DNA of 64,000 nt from Chryseobacterium indoltheticum (GTDB lineage Bacteria > Bacteroidota > Bacteroidia > Flavobacteriales > Weeksellaceae): contig NZ_CP033929.1 in NCBI RefSeq assembly GCF_003815915.1, positions 744,001 to 808,000 on the forward strand. Reading direction: 5' to 3'. Shown here one piece after another: positions 18,478 through 26,247 of this stretch (its first letter is position 1; each line of letters starts with the position of its first letter). Below the pieces are notes generated by a model, which was given only the letters and a program-made list of their open reading frames with translations, was not told the origin of the DNA and did no database searches. Both the position numbers and the translations under genes were made by a program.

Positions 18478-19401
18478 ATGCAGACAACAGATACAGTATT
18501 AATGATAGAGCCGATTGCATTCGGTTACAATGCAGAAACGGCAGAAAATAATTATTTTCAAGTAGAGCAGAAAGGGGCGGATATTCAGTCAAAAGCTTTG
18601 GCAGAATTTAAAATTTTTGTTGAAAAACTGAGAAATAAAGGAATTAATGTTATCACCATAAAAGATACTATCGATCCTCATACTCCGGATTCTATTTTTC
18701 CAAACAATTGGGTAAGCTTCCACAAAGATGGAAAAGTGGTTTTGTATCCGATGTTTGCTTCAAACAGAAGAGTAGAGCGAAGAGAAGATATTATTGAAAG
18801 TATCAAAAATCAAGGTTTTGAAGTATCAGAAATTGATGACTGGTCTTTGCCTGAAATGCAAGGACACTTTTTGGAAGGAACGGGAAGTATGATCTTTGAT
18901 CATGATAACAAAATCGCTTATGGTTCGGTTTCTTTGAGGCTTGATGAAAATTTATTCAGAGAATTCTGTACCAAATATAGATTTACCCCGGTTGTCTTCC
19001 ACTCGTTTCAAACGGTTGGTGACGAGAGGCTACCAATTTATCATACCAATGTAATGATGTGTGTGGCCGATCAATTTGTCGTGATTTGTTTAGATTGTAT
19101 TGATAGTGAACTGGAAAGAAGCAAAGTAATAGAAACCATTAAAAATTCAGGAAAAGAGATCATTGAAATTTCTGAAGAACAAATGCAGCAATTTGCCGGA
19201 AATATGCTTCAGGTACAAAATAAAGATGGTGAAAAGTTTTTAGTAATGAGCCAAACTGCTTATCAGTCTTTGAATGCTGAGCAAATTTCAAATATCGAAA
19301 AATATTGTGAAATCATTTATTCAGATTTAAATACGATTGAAGTAAACGGAGGCGGAAGTGCACGTTGTATGTTGGCAGAAGTTTTCTTACCTAAAAAATA
19401 A
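18478..19401 (+). CDS. ctlX: Citrulline utilization hydrolase CtlX-like
   Basis: The 307-residue pentein-fold enzyme shows VLMIEPIAFGYNAETAENNY at its start, PNNWVSFHKDGKVVLYPM (about residues 75-92), GTGSMIFDHDNKIAYGS and the terminal catalytic cysteine C297 in GGGSARCMLAE. These fit the citrulline ureidase/CtlX group, which hydrolyses citrulline to ornithine, CO2 and ammonia. It probably works in the same pathway as the arginine-deiminase-like enzyme upstream. The start codon abuts the octamer array, and a terminator follows. Confidence 0.85.
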   Translation: MQTTDTVLMIEPIAFGYNAETAENNYFQVEQKGADIQSKALAEFKIFVEKLRNKGINVITIKDTIDPHTPDSIFPNNWVSFHKDGKVVLYPMFASNRRVERREDIIESIKNQGFEVSEIDDWSLPEMQGHFLEGTGSMIFDHDNKIAYGSVSLRLDENLFREFCTKYRFTPVVFHSFQTVGDERLPIYHTNVMMCVADQFVVICLDCIDSELERSKVIETIKNSGKEIIEISEEQMQQFAGNMLQVQNKDGEKFLVMSQTAYQSLNAEQISNIEKYCEIIYSDLNTIEVNGGGSARCMLAEVFLPKK

Positions 19402-19425
19402 AGTATTTTAAATTAAATAAATTAC

Positions 19426-19458
19426 AACTTCTGGCTTTCTAAAAGTCAGAAGTTTTTT
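19426..19458 (+). terminator. Terminator after ctlX
   Basis: Arms 19426-19437 and 19443-19454 pair over 12 bp with one G-U; six T residues follow. Confidence 0.85.
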
Positions 19459-19493
19459 ATGCTTAGATACGAAGCAAACCGTTTAAAAAACTT

Positions 19494-19501
19494 TAAATTT
19501 G
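19494..19501 (+). promoter_or_regulatory. Promoter -7 element
   Basis: TAAATTTG lies 20 bases before the ATG at 19522 and just after the ctlX terminator, so the next gene is probably monocistronic. Confidence 0.55.
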
Positions 19502-19521
19502 TAGAAATATAAAGTTTGATT

Positions 19522-21279
19522 ATGAGTAAGAGATTATATTTCAGCATGGTAATACTTCTGTGCTTCTTTTCGAATGCGCAGCAAAAAACGTATTGCAATC
19601 CTATTAATATCGACTATGGCTATACGCCTTTTGAAGTTTTTTCAAAACAAGGAAAGCATCGTGCAACCGCAGATCCTGTGATTGTAAATTTTCAGAAGAA
19701 GCTTTTTCTTTTTTCGACCAATCAGGAAGGATATTGGTACAGCGACAATATGCTCGACTGGAAATTTGTGAAAAGAAAATTCCTTAGAGACAATAAATAT
19801 ACTCACGATCTGAACGCTCCTGCAGTTTGGGCAATGAAAGACACTTTATACGTTTACGGCTCTACCTGGGAACAGGATTTCCCAATCTGGAAATCTACCA
19901 ATCCTACAAAAGACGACTGGAAAATTGCAGTAGATACCTTGAAAGTCGGAGCCTGGGATCCTGCTTTTCATTATGATGAGGATAAAAATAAGCTCTATTT
20001 ATATTGGGGATCAAGCAACGAATGGCCTCTTTTAGGAACTGAAGTTAAAGTAAAAAATCTACAGTCTGAAGGTTTTGTAAAGCCTATTTTAAGATTGAAA
20101 CCCGAAGATCACGGTTGGGAAAGATTTGGAGAATATAATGACAATGTTTTCCTGCAGCCTTTTGTAGAAGGAGCTTGGGTGACAAAATATAAAGACAAAT
20201 ATTATATGCAGTATGGCGCTCCGGCAACAGAATTCAGCGGATATTCTGACGGAGTGTATGTCTCTAAAAATCCTTTGGAAGGGTATGAATACCAACAGCA
20301 CAATCCTTTTTCTTATAAGCCGGGAGGTTTTGCGAGAGGAGCGGGGCATGGTGCTACTTTCGAAGATAATTATAAAAACTGGTGGCATGTTTCCACGATT
20401 TTTATTTCTACAAAAAATAATTTTGAGAGACGTTTAGGAATCTGGCCTGCAGGATTTGATAAAGATGATGTAATGTACACCAATACCGCTTATGGTGATT
20501 ATCCGACTTTGCTTCCGCAGTTTGCGCAGGGAAAAGATTTTTCGAAAGGACTATTCACCGGCTGGATGTTGTTGAATTATAACAAGCCCGTTCAGGTTTC
20601 ATCTACTTTGGGTGGTTATCATTCGAATAATGCCGTGGATGAAGATATTAAAACCTATTGGAGTGCCAAAACAGGTAATGCAGGAGAATGGTTTCAGACA
20701 GATTTAGGTGAAGTTTCTACCATTAATGCGATTCAGATAAACTATGCAGACCAGGATGTGGAGTTTATGGGAAAAACGGAAGGCAAAATGCACCAATATA
20801 AAATTCTTGGTTCCAATGATGGTAAAAAATGGAAAGTAATTGTTGATAAAAGTAAAAACACAAAAGACGTTCCTCATGATTATGTTGAACTAGAAAAACC
20901 AGCTGAAGCAAGATTTTTAAAGATGGAAAATCTTAAAATGCCAACTGGGAAATTTGCATTAAGCGGTTTCAGAGTTTTTGGAAAAGGAGCGGGAGCAAAA
21001 CCTGCAAAAGTTCAGAACTTTGTTCCGTTAAGAGCCGATCCCAAAAAATATGGTGAAAGAAGAAGCATCTGGATGAAATGGCAACAAAACTCGGATGCCG
21101 ATGGCTATGTTATTTATTGGGGAAAATCTCCTGATAAATTATACGGGAGCATCATGGTGTACGGTAAAAACGAATATTTCTTCACCGGAGCCGATAGAGT
21201 AGATTCTTATTATTTCCAGATAGAAGCCTTTAATGCTAATGGAGTTTCTGAGAGAACGGAAGTGGTAAAGTCTGAATAA
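19522..21279 (+). CDS. Secreted GH43-like glycosidase with F5/8C carbohydrate-binding domain
   Basis: A 585-residue exported protein. Residues 1-20 form a signal peptide (RLYFSMVILLCFFSNAQ). Residues about 25-340 look like a five-bladed beta-propeller glycoside hydrolase of the GH43 type: HRATADPVIVNFQKKLFLFS holds the likely catalytic aspartate (ADP), VGAWDPAFHYDEDKNKLYLYW a second acid, and later GAPATEFSGYSDGVYVS. Residues about 355-480 resemble an F5/8 type C (discoidin) domain (GYHSNNAVDEDIKTYWSAK, FALSGFRVFG). The end (RSIWMKWQQNSDADGYVIYW) resembles fibronectin type III. Substrate unknown. ATG 19522 is chosen; TTG at 19516 is in frame. Confidence 0.8.
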   Translation: MSKRLYFSMVILLCFFSNAQQKTYCNPINIDYGYTPFEVFSKQGKHRATADPVIVNFQKKLFLFSTNQEGYWYSDNMLDWKFVKRKFLRDNKYTHDLNAPAVWAMKDTLYVYGSTWEQDFPIWKSTNPTKDDWKIAVDTLKVGAWDPAFHYDEDKNKLYLYWGSSNEWPLLGTEVKVKNLQSEGFVKPILRLKPEDHGWERFGEYNDNVFLQPFVEGAWVTKYKDKYYMQYGAPATEFSGYSDGVYVSKNPLEGYEYQQHNPFSYKPGGFARGAGHGATFEDNYKNWWHVSTIFISTKNNFERRLGIWPAGFDKDDVMYTNTAYGDYPTLLPQFAQGKDFSKGLFTGWMLLNYNKPVQVSSTLGGYHSNNAVDEDIKTYWSAKTGNAGEWFQTDLGEVSTINAIQINYADQDVEFMGKTEGKMHQYKILGSNDGKKWKVIVDKSKNTKDVPHDYVELEKPAEARFLKMENLKMPTGKFALSGFRVFGKGAGAKPAKVQNFVPLRADPKKYGERRSIWMKWQQNSDADGYVIYWGKSPDKLYGSIMVYGKNEYFFTGADRVDSYYFQIEAFNANGVSERTEVVKSE

Positions 21280-21327
21280 GGTTAAATTAAAAAGATTACT
21301 GTAGAAATTCCTTTCGAGGACTTTACA

Positions 21328-21371
21328 AAAAGCTGGCGTGCATTTATCTAAAAGCACGCCAGCTTTTTTTA
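21328..21371. terminator. Bidirectional terminator between convergent genes
   Basis: Perfect 14-bp stem (21328-21341 with 21354-21367), T-run on the right and A-run on the left. A third copy of the right arm core (ACGCCAGCTTTTT) follows at about 21399-21411, next to the stop of the minus-strand esterase. Confidence 0.9.
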
Positions 21372-21409
21372 AAATGCAGGCTTGCTTTTTTAAAACGGAC
21401 GCCAGCTTT

Positions 21410-22252
21410 TTATTTTTTGTCAGTATGCATTAGGAATTCACTGATAGAATGAATGACAAAAGGTGCATTTTTCTCATTCGCCCAATCGAGATGCCCACCG
21501 GGAAATTCGAAAGATTGATTAAGAATGCCGTTTTTATTTAAAGCAGAATCTAAAATCTTTTTTTGTGATAACGGAATTACAGTGTCATTATTTCCGTAAA
21601 AAGAAATTGTTGGTGAAGCATTTTTAGTTATCCAGTAAACCGGACTTGCATAATCTTCTATAGAAATTCCCTTAGAAAGTATAGTGGGATCAACCAAATG
21701 ATTTTCAACAAATGAACAATCATAATAACTTTTAAAACTTGGATCTGATAAATCGGCTGGTCCAACGATATTCACCACGGCTTTTACTCTTTTATTAGCA
21801 TCAAACTTATATGAATAAAGCATTGATAAATGACTACCTGCACTGTTTCCCAGAAGAATAATATTAGGTTTATATCTCAATGTTTTCTCTAAAAATAAAA
21901 TTACTTTATCAATATCATCGGTCTGGTTTGGGATTCCGAAACGATTTTCCGAAGCCAATCTGTAATTAATGTTTGCAAAAACACATTGTGGAAACTTATT
22001 CATCATCGACAATGTGAAATAAGTAAGCTGAGATTTGTTTCCTCCTTTCCATCCTCCGCCATGAATGATGATGAATAAGTCTTTATTTTGTTGAGTGTTT
22101 TTGGGAATATATAAATCTAATTTTTGTTCAGAATCATTTCCATAAGAGATATCCATCTGTTTATCGAAAGTAATGTCTTTATTGATATTGATTGTTTTTT
22201 CTTTGCAGTTTAACAGTAAAATGAAAAATAAAAGTGCTAAAAATTTATTCAT
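21410..22252 (-). CDS. Alpha/beta-hydrolase (BD-FAE-like esterase), probable lipoprotein
   Basis: The 280-residue product has an N-terminal hydrophobic stretch ending in LLLNCKEK, a plausible though atypical lipobox. The catalytic domain shows the oxyanion motif IIIHGGGWKGG (about residues 62-72), the nucleophile in LLGNSAGSHLS, the aspartate in FYGNNDTVIP and the histidine in FPGGHLDW. This is the HGGGW type of esterase/deacetylase fold. Substrate is not evident. It lies downstream of the TonB-dependent receptor gene on the same strand but behind a terminator-like hairpin. Confidence 0.8.
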   Translation of the reverse strand: MNKFLALLFFILLLNCKEKTININKDITFDKQMDISYGNDSEQKLDLYIPKNTQQNKDLFIIIHGGGWKGGNKSQLTYFTLSMMNKFPQCVFANINYRLASENRFGIPNQTDDIDKVILFLEKTLRYKPNIILLGNSAGSHLSMLYSYKFDANKRVKAVVNIVGPADLSDPSFKSYYDCSFVENHLVDPTILSKGISIEDYASPVYWITKNASPTISFYGNNDTVIPLSQKKILDSALNKNGILNQSFEFPGGHLDWANEKNAPFVIHSISEFLMHTDKK

Positions 22253-22266
22253 ACTTAAATATAAAC

Positions 22267-22294
22267 GAAACCCACCAATTTCTTGGCAGGTTTC
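22267..22294 (-). terminator. Hairpin after the TonB-dependent receptor gene
   Basis: GAAACC...GGTTTC outer arms and CCAA...TTGG inner arms flank a small internal loop and a TTTC loop. On the minus strand it is followed by TTTCGTTTAT. It lies 32 bases past the receptor stop codon. Confidence 0.6.
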
Positions 22295-22325
22295 TGTACA
22301 AAATAAAATATATGAAGATTGAATG

Positions 22326-24593
22326 TTAACGTGTTCTGCTTTTAATAGCGTCTGATGCGCCTTCGATGTCTCTTACTTTTTTCACTTTCTGGTTTCCGAA
22401 ATTGTAAGTGATGCTGAATGTTCCGCCTCTTCTGAATTGGTCGTTTCTTACGTAGTTATAATTTCCGTTGTCTTGGTAATCTTCAATTTCTACGATGTTG
22501 GTTCTAAGCACGTCGGTAAGATTTAATGCAAAGGTCCAGTCGTTCCAGTTTTTCTTTAAACTTACATCAAGGCTTGAAAGATTCTTAAGCATTCCCAATT
22601 CGATTTGCTGTTTGTCTACGAAGAAATAATTTACGCCCAAAAACCAGGTTTTCTTTTTATCTAAACGAATAGTGTTATTGGTTTGAATCAAGATACTTGT
22701 AGATTTTATATTATTACTATATACAATTTGGTTTCCCTTTTTATCAAGAAAAATATCACCATTCGTAGGGTCTATAGACAAAGAACCATTGTTAACGTTG
22801 TGCTGTACTCCAATATTGAAATTCATCGTTAGATATTGATTAAAAAATGTTTTGTTCATTCCCAACATTGCAGACATTTCCTGTTTGTCACCAAAATTTG
22901 TTCTGATGTAGCGAAGCACGTTTTGCTCAGTGATTTTACCATCCATAGATTTAGCATACCCTTGCAATGGAACCTGAGTAATTTGATCTTTAAAATACGA
23001 ATGATTTAAAATAAGGAAGTAAGAACTTTTATACATGTACGTCAGTTCCTGATTATACGTTGACGAAGCTTTTACAAAAGGGTTGTTTTGAGTGTAATTG
23101 TTTTCGGTAAGAATATTTCTTACAGGATTCAGCTCCCAGAAACTTGGTCTTCTCATTCTGCTTGAAAACGCATAAGAGATATTATTCTTATCGTTAATAG
23201 CATAATTGATGCTTAAATAAGGAAGTAAATTATTATAATTTCTTTCAATCTTTCTGTATTCCGGAGCTGCATTGTCTGACGTTCCTATACTGTTGGTGAT
23301 TTCGTAACGGGTACCAATTTTTCCGGAAAATTTATCAGAGAATTTCTTTTCTAAAGTTAAATAAGCCCCATAAATATTTTCATCATAAATGAAGTGATTG
23401 GGTGTAAATTCGGTTGGTTCACCCGCTTTAAATGTATTGTTTTTTGTATCGTTATCAGTTTTTGTTTTATTAAAATTTCCCCCAACAGCTATTGTAAAAT
23501 CATTTTTAAATTTCTGAATATAATCTACAGTACTAGAAAAGTTATTGATGATTTGTGGCAGATTTTGAGTAATGGTCTGGGTTGGGATTACTCCGGTGTC
23601 ATTTCCTAAAGGATCTGCTGAAAATGTTTTGTTGTCAGTAAACTGAAATCTTTTGTAATTAAGATAAGCAGCATTTACATTTAATTTGCTTCCTAGCGAA
23701 TCTGTTTTTAACTCATAATTTAGGTTAACCGAATTATTGTAAGAACGAGCATCTTCTTTATTTCTAGAATTGGTGTAATTGGTATCAAGAACATTAGTTT
23801 TTTCATTAAAAGAACGAATGGTATTGAATAAATTTACTGTAGAATTATAGCTTTTATTAGCGCTTGAGTTCCACGATAGAGCTAAGTTACTTTTATCTGT
23901 CAATTGATAATCAAAATTCAGATAACCGCCAAGGTATTGGTTAGGGTCATCAATGTTCCCTGTAGATTCATTAGATGATAGATTATTTCCGTTTCGCAAA
24001 ACATAATGCTGCGCCTGAATGTTTTCTCCGCCATACAAATTGGCACTAACTCCCAATTTATCTTTTCTGTAATTGGCAGAAAAACTTGCAGAACTTCCAT
24101 TATATTTATTTTGAGTATTAGACATTCTCATGTTTCCGTTCAGGCCGTCACTCATTTTCTTTTTAAGAATGATATTGATGATTCCGTCTGAAGATTCTAC
24201 CTGAAATTCACTTCCGGGCACGGTAATTACTTCAATTTTCTGAATGTTTTCTGCGGGAGTATTTTTTAGAAACTGAGTAACAGATTCTGCATCCATATTG
24301 GTTTTTCTACCGTTGATGTAGATTAGAGCATTGTTTTTTCCTACGATTTTTAATGTTTTATCATCTGTTGTAGAAAGTAGAGGCGTTTGTCTTAATAGAT
24401 CGAAGGTAGTATTTCCCTTTGTTACCGGCGATGCAGCTACGTCATAAACGAAACGGTCGCTTTGTTTTTTGAAAACCTGTTTTGTCAAAACCACTTCTTC
24501 AATTTTTTGGGTTTTTACTGAATCTGATTTTTTCTCCTGAGCAAAAGCAAATCCGCTTAAGAAAAGTGCTGCGATGAATATTTGAGTTTTCAT
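22326..24593 (-). CDS. TonB-dependent outer-membrane receptor family protein
   Basis: The 755-residue protein starts with a signal peptide (MKTQIFIAALFLSGFAFAQ). A plug-like region spans about residues 45-140 (VTKGNTTFDLLRQTPLL, IYINGRKTNMDAESVTQFL, IEVITVPGSEFQVESSDGII). The rest is a beta-barrel of the kind found in outer-membrane beta-barrel family 3 (SYAFSSRMRRPSFWELNP; C-terminal FSITYNFGNQKVKK). The usual N-terminal carboxypeptidase-like domain of Bacteroidota receptors is missing, so the TonB-box region is close to the mature N-terminus (TQKIEEVVLTK). The transported ligand is unknown. Confidence 0.85.
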   Translation of the reverse strand: MKTQIFIAALFLSGFAFAQEKKSDSVKTQKIEEVVLTKQVFKKQSDRFVYDVAASPVTKGNTTFDLLRQTPLLSTTDDKTLKIVGKNNALIYINGRKTNMDAESVTQFLKNTPAENIQKIEVITVPGSEFQVESSDGIINIILKKKMSDGLNGNMRMSNTQNKYNGSSASFSANYRKDKLGVSANLYGGENIQAQHYVLRNGNNLSSNESTGNIDDPNQYLGGYLNFDYQLTDKSNLALSWNSSANKSYNSTVNLFNTIRSFNEKTNVLDTNYTNSRNKEDARSYNNSVNLNYELKTDSLGSKLNVNAAYLNYKRFQFTDNKTFSADPLGNDTGVIPTQTITQNLPQIINNFSSTVDYIQKFKNDFTIAVGGNFNKTKTDNDTKNNTFKAGEPTEFTPNHFIYDENIYGAYLTLEKKFSDKFSGKIGTRYEITNSIGTSDNAAPEYRKIERNYNNLLPYLSINYAINDKNNISYAFSSRMRRPSFWELNPVRNILTENNYTQNNPFVKASSTYNQELTYMYKSSYFLILNHSYFKDQITQVPLQGYAKSMDGKITEQNVLRYIRTNFGDKQEMSAMLGMNKTFFNQYLTMNFNIGVQHNVNNGSLSIDPTNGDIFLDKKGNQIVYSNNIKSTSILIQTNNTIRLDKKKTWFLGVNYFFVDKQQIELGMLKNLSSLDVSLKKNWNDWTFALNLTDVLRTNIVEIEDYQDNGNYNYVRNDQFRRGGTFSITYNFGNQKVKKVRDIEGASDAIKSRTR

Positions 24594-24642
24594 AATTATA
24601 TTTTTTAGTTTAGAAGCTTGTATATGTTATTATTTTACATTG

Positions 24643-24674
24643 CAAAGATATATAATAAATTTAGTATCATGCAA
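24643..24674 (-). promoter_or_regulatory. Promoter of the TonB-dependent receptor gene
   Basis: On the minus strand, TTG (24674-24672) and TATCTTTG (24650-24643) are separated by 21 bases, a good fit to the TTG-N17-23-TAnnTTTG consensus. The -7 element lies about 50 bases before the ATG. Confidence 0.65.
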
Positions 24675-24780
24675 TACAAAGTAGTGTAAATGTTTTTATA
24701 CTTTTGTTAAGTGGTTGACTGTTAGTGACTAAAATTTATTAATGGAATTTTATAGAATTTTGAGTTTCTACATAATAAGA

Positions 24781-24809
24781 CAACTGTAACAGAAGATATG
24801 TTACAGTTG
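24781..24809 (-). terminator. Hairpin downstream of the DUF3817 gene
   Basis: Perfect 11-bp stem, CAACTGTAACA (24781-24791) with TGTTACAGTTG (24799-24809), loop of 7. The T-run after it on the minus strand is poor (TCTTATTA), so terminator function is probable but not certain. Confidence 0.5.
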
Positions 24810-24833
24810 AAGTGATATTTTTTTAAAAAATAA

Positions 24834-25172
24834 TTATTCTCTATCGAAACGTGCCAGCTTTTTGTCTATCCAAATGGTAGCAAAAGGAAAAAAGGCGGCG
24901 ATTAGAGCGAAGACAGAATCTTCATCATCCCACGCATATATTTTTCTTGTGGAAGGAATAAACAGCAGATAAAGTGTAAAAAACAATCCGTGGATGCTGC
25001 CGATTGTGCTGATGTAAACAATAGGTAAAATACCTTCAGGATCAACTCGGATCCATATCATGGCTGTGAATAGAAAAAACCATGAAATTGCTTCAGCCAA
25101 ACAAATTTGTTTAAACCATTTTATGACCTTTTCCTGAGGATATTTTGAGAAAAAATTTTCGATGAATTCCAT
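24834..25172 (-). CDS. DUF3817 family membrane protein
   Basis: The 112-residue protein has three hydrophobic segments (AEAISWFFLFTAMIW, GSIHGLFFTLYLLF, ALIAAFFPFATIW). The spacing EAISW...GSIHGLFF...FFPFATIWIDKKL is the DUF3817 pattern of small inner-membrane proteins. The function of the family is not known. It ends the recJ-IVP-nadD-DUF3817 minus-strand row. Confidence 0.8.
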   Translation of the reverse strand: MEFIENFFSKYPQEKVIKWFKQICLAEAISWFFLFTAMIWIRVDPEGILPIVYISTIGSIHGLFFTLYLLFIPSTRKIYAWDDEDSVFALIAAFFPFATIWIDKKLARFDRE

Positions 25173-25194
25173 GATACTTAAAAAATAATTTTGC

Positions 25195-25222
25195 CTAACT
25201 TCTAACTTCTAACTTCTAACTT
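25195..25222 (-). repeat. Heptamer array between nadD and DUF3817 (4 units)
   Basis: On the minus strand four perfect AAGTTAG units run directly on from the nadD stop codon TAG (25225-25223), which itself sits in a degenerate unit (AAGTAG). On the plus strand the unit reads CTAACTT at 25195, 25202, 25209 and 25216. Confidence 0.9.
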
Positions 25223-25807
25223 CTACTTATAAAAACTACTCCCATCCAAATATTCAAAAACTTCCGGTGGAAGCATCGGTCTAATGTTTTTGCCCTGCTT
25301 AATCATATTGCGAATTTCAGTTGCAGATAACTCAATAACAGGTGCTTTCACAAGCGAAATATTTTCGTGATTTATATATTTATAATCTTTTTTGTCACCT
25401 TCAAAAACTCTAGGGTAAACAATAATATGATGATTCTTTATCAATAAATCGACATTTTTCCATTTGTGTAAACTTCCAAGATTATCTTCACCCATTATTA
25501 AACTAAAAGAATAGTCTGGATGTTTTTCTTTCAGATATGTCAAAGTGTCAATGGTATAACTAGGCGTAGGAAGTGAAAATTCAACATTCGAAGCCCGCAT
25601 CTCCGGATAATTTTTGATGGCGAGTTCTACCATATCGAGTCTGTTGTGATCATTCAGAAGCGACCTTTTTTCTTTAAACGGATTTTGCGGACTCACTACA
25701 AACCACAATTCATTCATATCCGAATTTTCAAGAATATAATTCGCCAATATCAAATGCCCGATATGAATTGGGTTAAATGATCCGAAAAATAAACCTATTT
25801 TTTTCAA
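25223..25807 (-). CDS. nadD: Nicotinate-nucleotide adenylyltransferase
   Basis: The 194-residue enzyme makes nicotinate adenine dinucleotide from nicotinate mononucleotide and ATP in NAD synthesis. Signatures are GLFFGSFNPIHIGHLILA (nucleotidyltransferase HxGH motif, about residues 5-18), FSLIMGEDNLGSLHKWK and the ISSTxIR-like LSATEIRNMIKQGK. The start is a TTG at 25807-25805; no in-frame ATG lies nearby. It follows an IVP element directly, and the array of that element ends at this start codon. Confidence 0.95.
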   Translation of the reverse strand: MKKIGLFFGSFNPIHIGHLILANYILENSDMNELWFVVSPQNPFKEKRSLLNDHNRLDMVELAIKNYPEMRASNVEFSLPTPSYTIDTLTYLKEKHPDYSFSLIMGEDNLGSLHKWKNVDLLIKNHHIIVYPRVFEGDKKDYKYINHENISLVKAPVIELSATEIRNMIKQGKNIRPMLPPEVFEYLDGSSFYK

Positions 25808-25840
25808 AACTTATATATTAGGTTAAGGTTAATACTAAGG
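25808..25840 (-). repeat. IVP element B, 3' array (antisense)
   Basis: On the minus strand this short array has period 6, with AACCTT at two positions 12 bases apart followed by AACCTA. It includes the last codons and stop of the IVP gene (CAACAACCTTAG) and ends at the nadD TTG start. It complements the 5' array at 26222-26247. Confidence 0.6.
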
Positions 25841-26200
25841 TTGTTGCCTGTTAAGATAAGACGCTATTTTATTAATTTCATGAATTACTTCATCGATTAT
25901 ATTTTTAATTTCTAAGTAATCTGTTTCCTTAAAATATTTAACCCTAACTCCATAAATCAAATGACTTTTAGCTTCAAATGCCGAACCTCTTGAAATATCA
26001 TAAAATCGACTTTTGTCTTTACTGGTACGCCTTCCAAAACCTTCAGCTATATTAGCTGAAATACTTTCTGCAGATCTTCTTAACTGAGAGGTAAGAGCAT
26101 AATCTTCTTTCCGAGGTAAGGTTTCACTAATGTTAAAACATTTTTCAGCAATGTCCATTGCCTTTCGCCAAACTGGCATTTCAGTAAAATCATTTATCAT
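25835..26200 (-). CDS. Four-helix-bundle protein (23S rRNA intervening-sequence protein family)
   Basis: The 121-residue protein is a second, diverged IVP copy: MPVWRKAMDIAEKCFNI (helix 1), LPRKEDYALTSQLRRSAESI, ANIAEGFGRRTSKDK, then GSAFEAKSHLIYGVR. ATG at 26200 is preferred; an upstream in-frame ATG at 26251 would overlap recJ and lacks family similarity. It stands between recJ and nadD on the minus strand, with arrays filling both gaps. Function unknown. Confidence 0.85.
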   Translation of the reverse strand: MINDFTEMPVWRKAMDIAEKCFNISETLPRKEDYALTSQLRRSAESISANIAEGFGRRTSKDKSRFYDISRGSAFEAKSHLIYGVRVKYFKETDYLEIKNIIDEVIHEINKIASYLNRQQP

Positions 26201-26221
26201 TTGTGTGGTTTTTAGCGTTAC

Positions 26222-26247
26222 AATATACCTAAACCTTAGACTTAGCC
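26222..26247 (-). repeat. IVP element B, 5' array (sense)
   Basis: Starting at the base after the recJ stop, the minus strand reads six-base units such as GCTAAG, TCTAAG, GTTTAG and GTATAT. Its complement (CTTAGA, CTAAAC) resembles the 3' array at 25808-25840, so the transcript can pair across the IVP gene. Confidence 0.55.
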
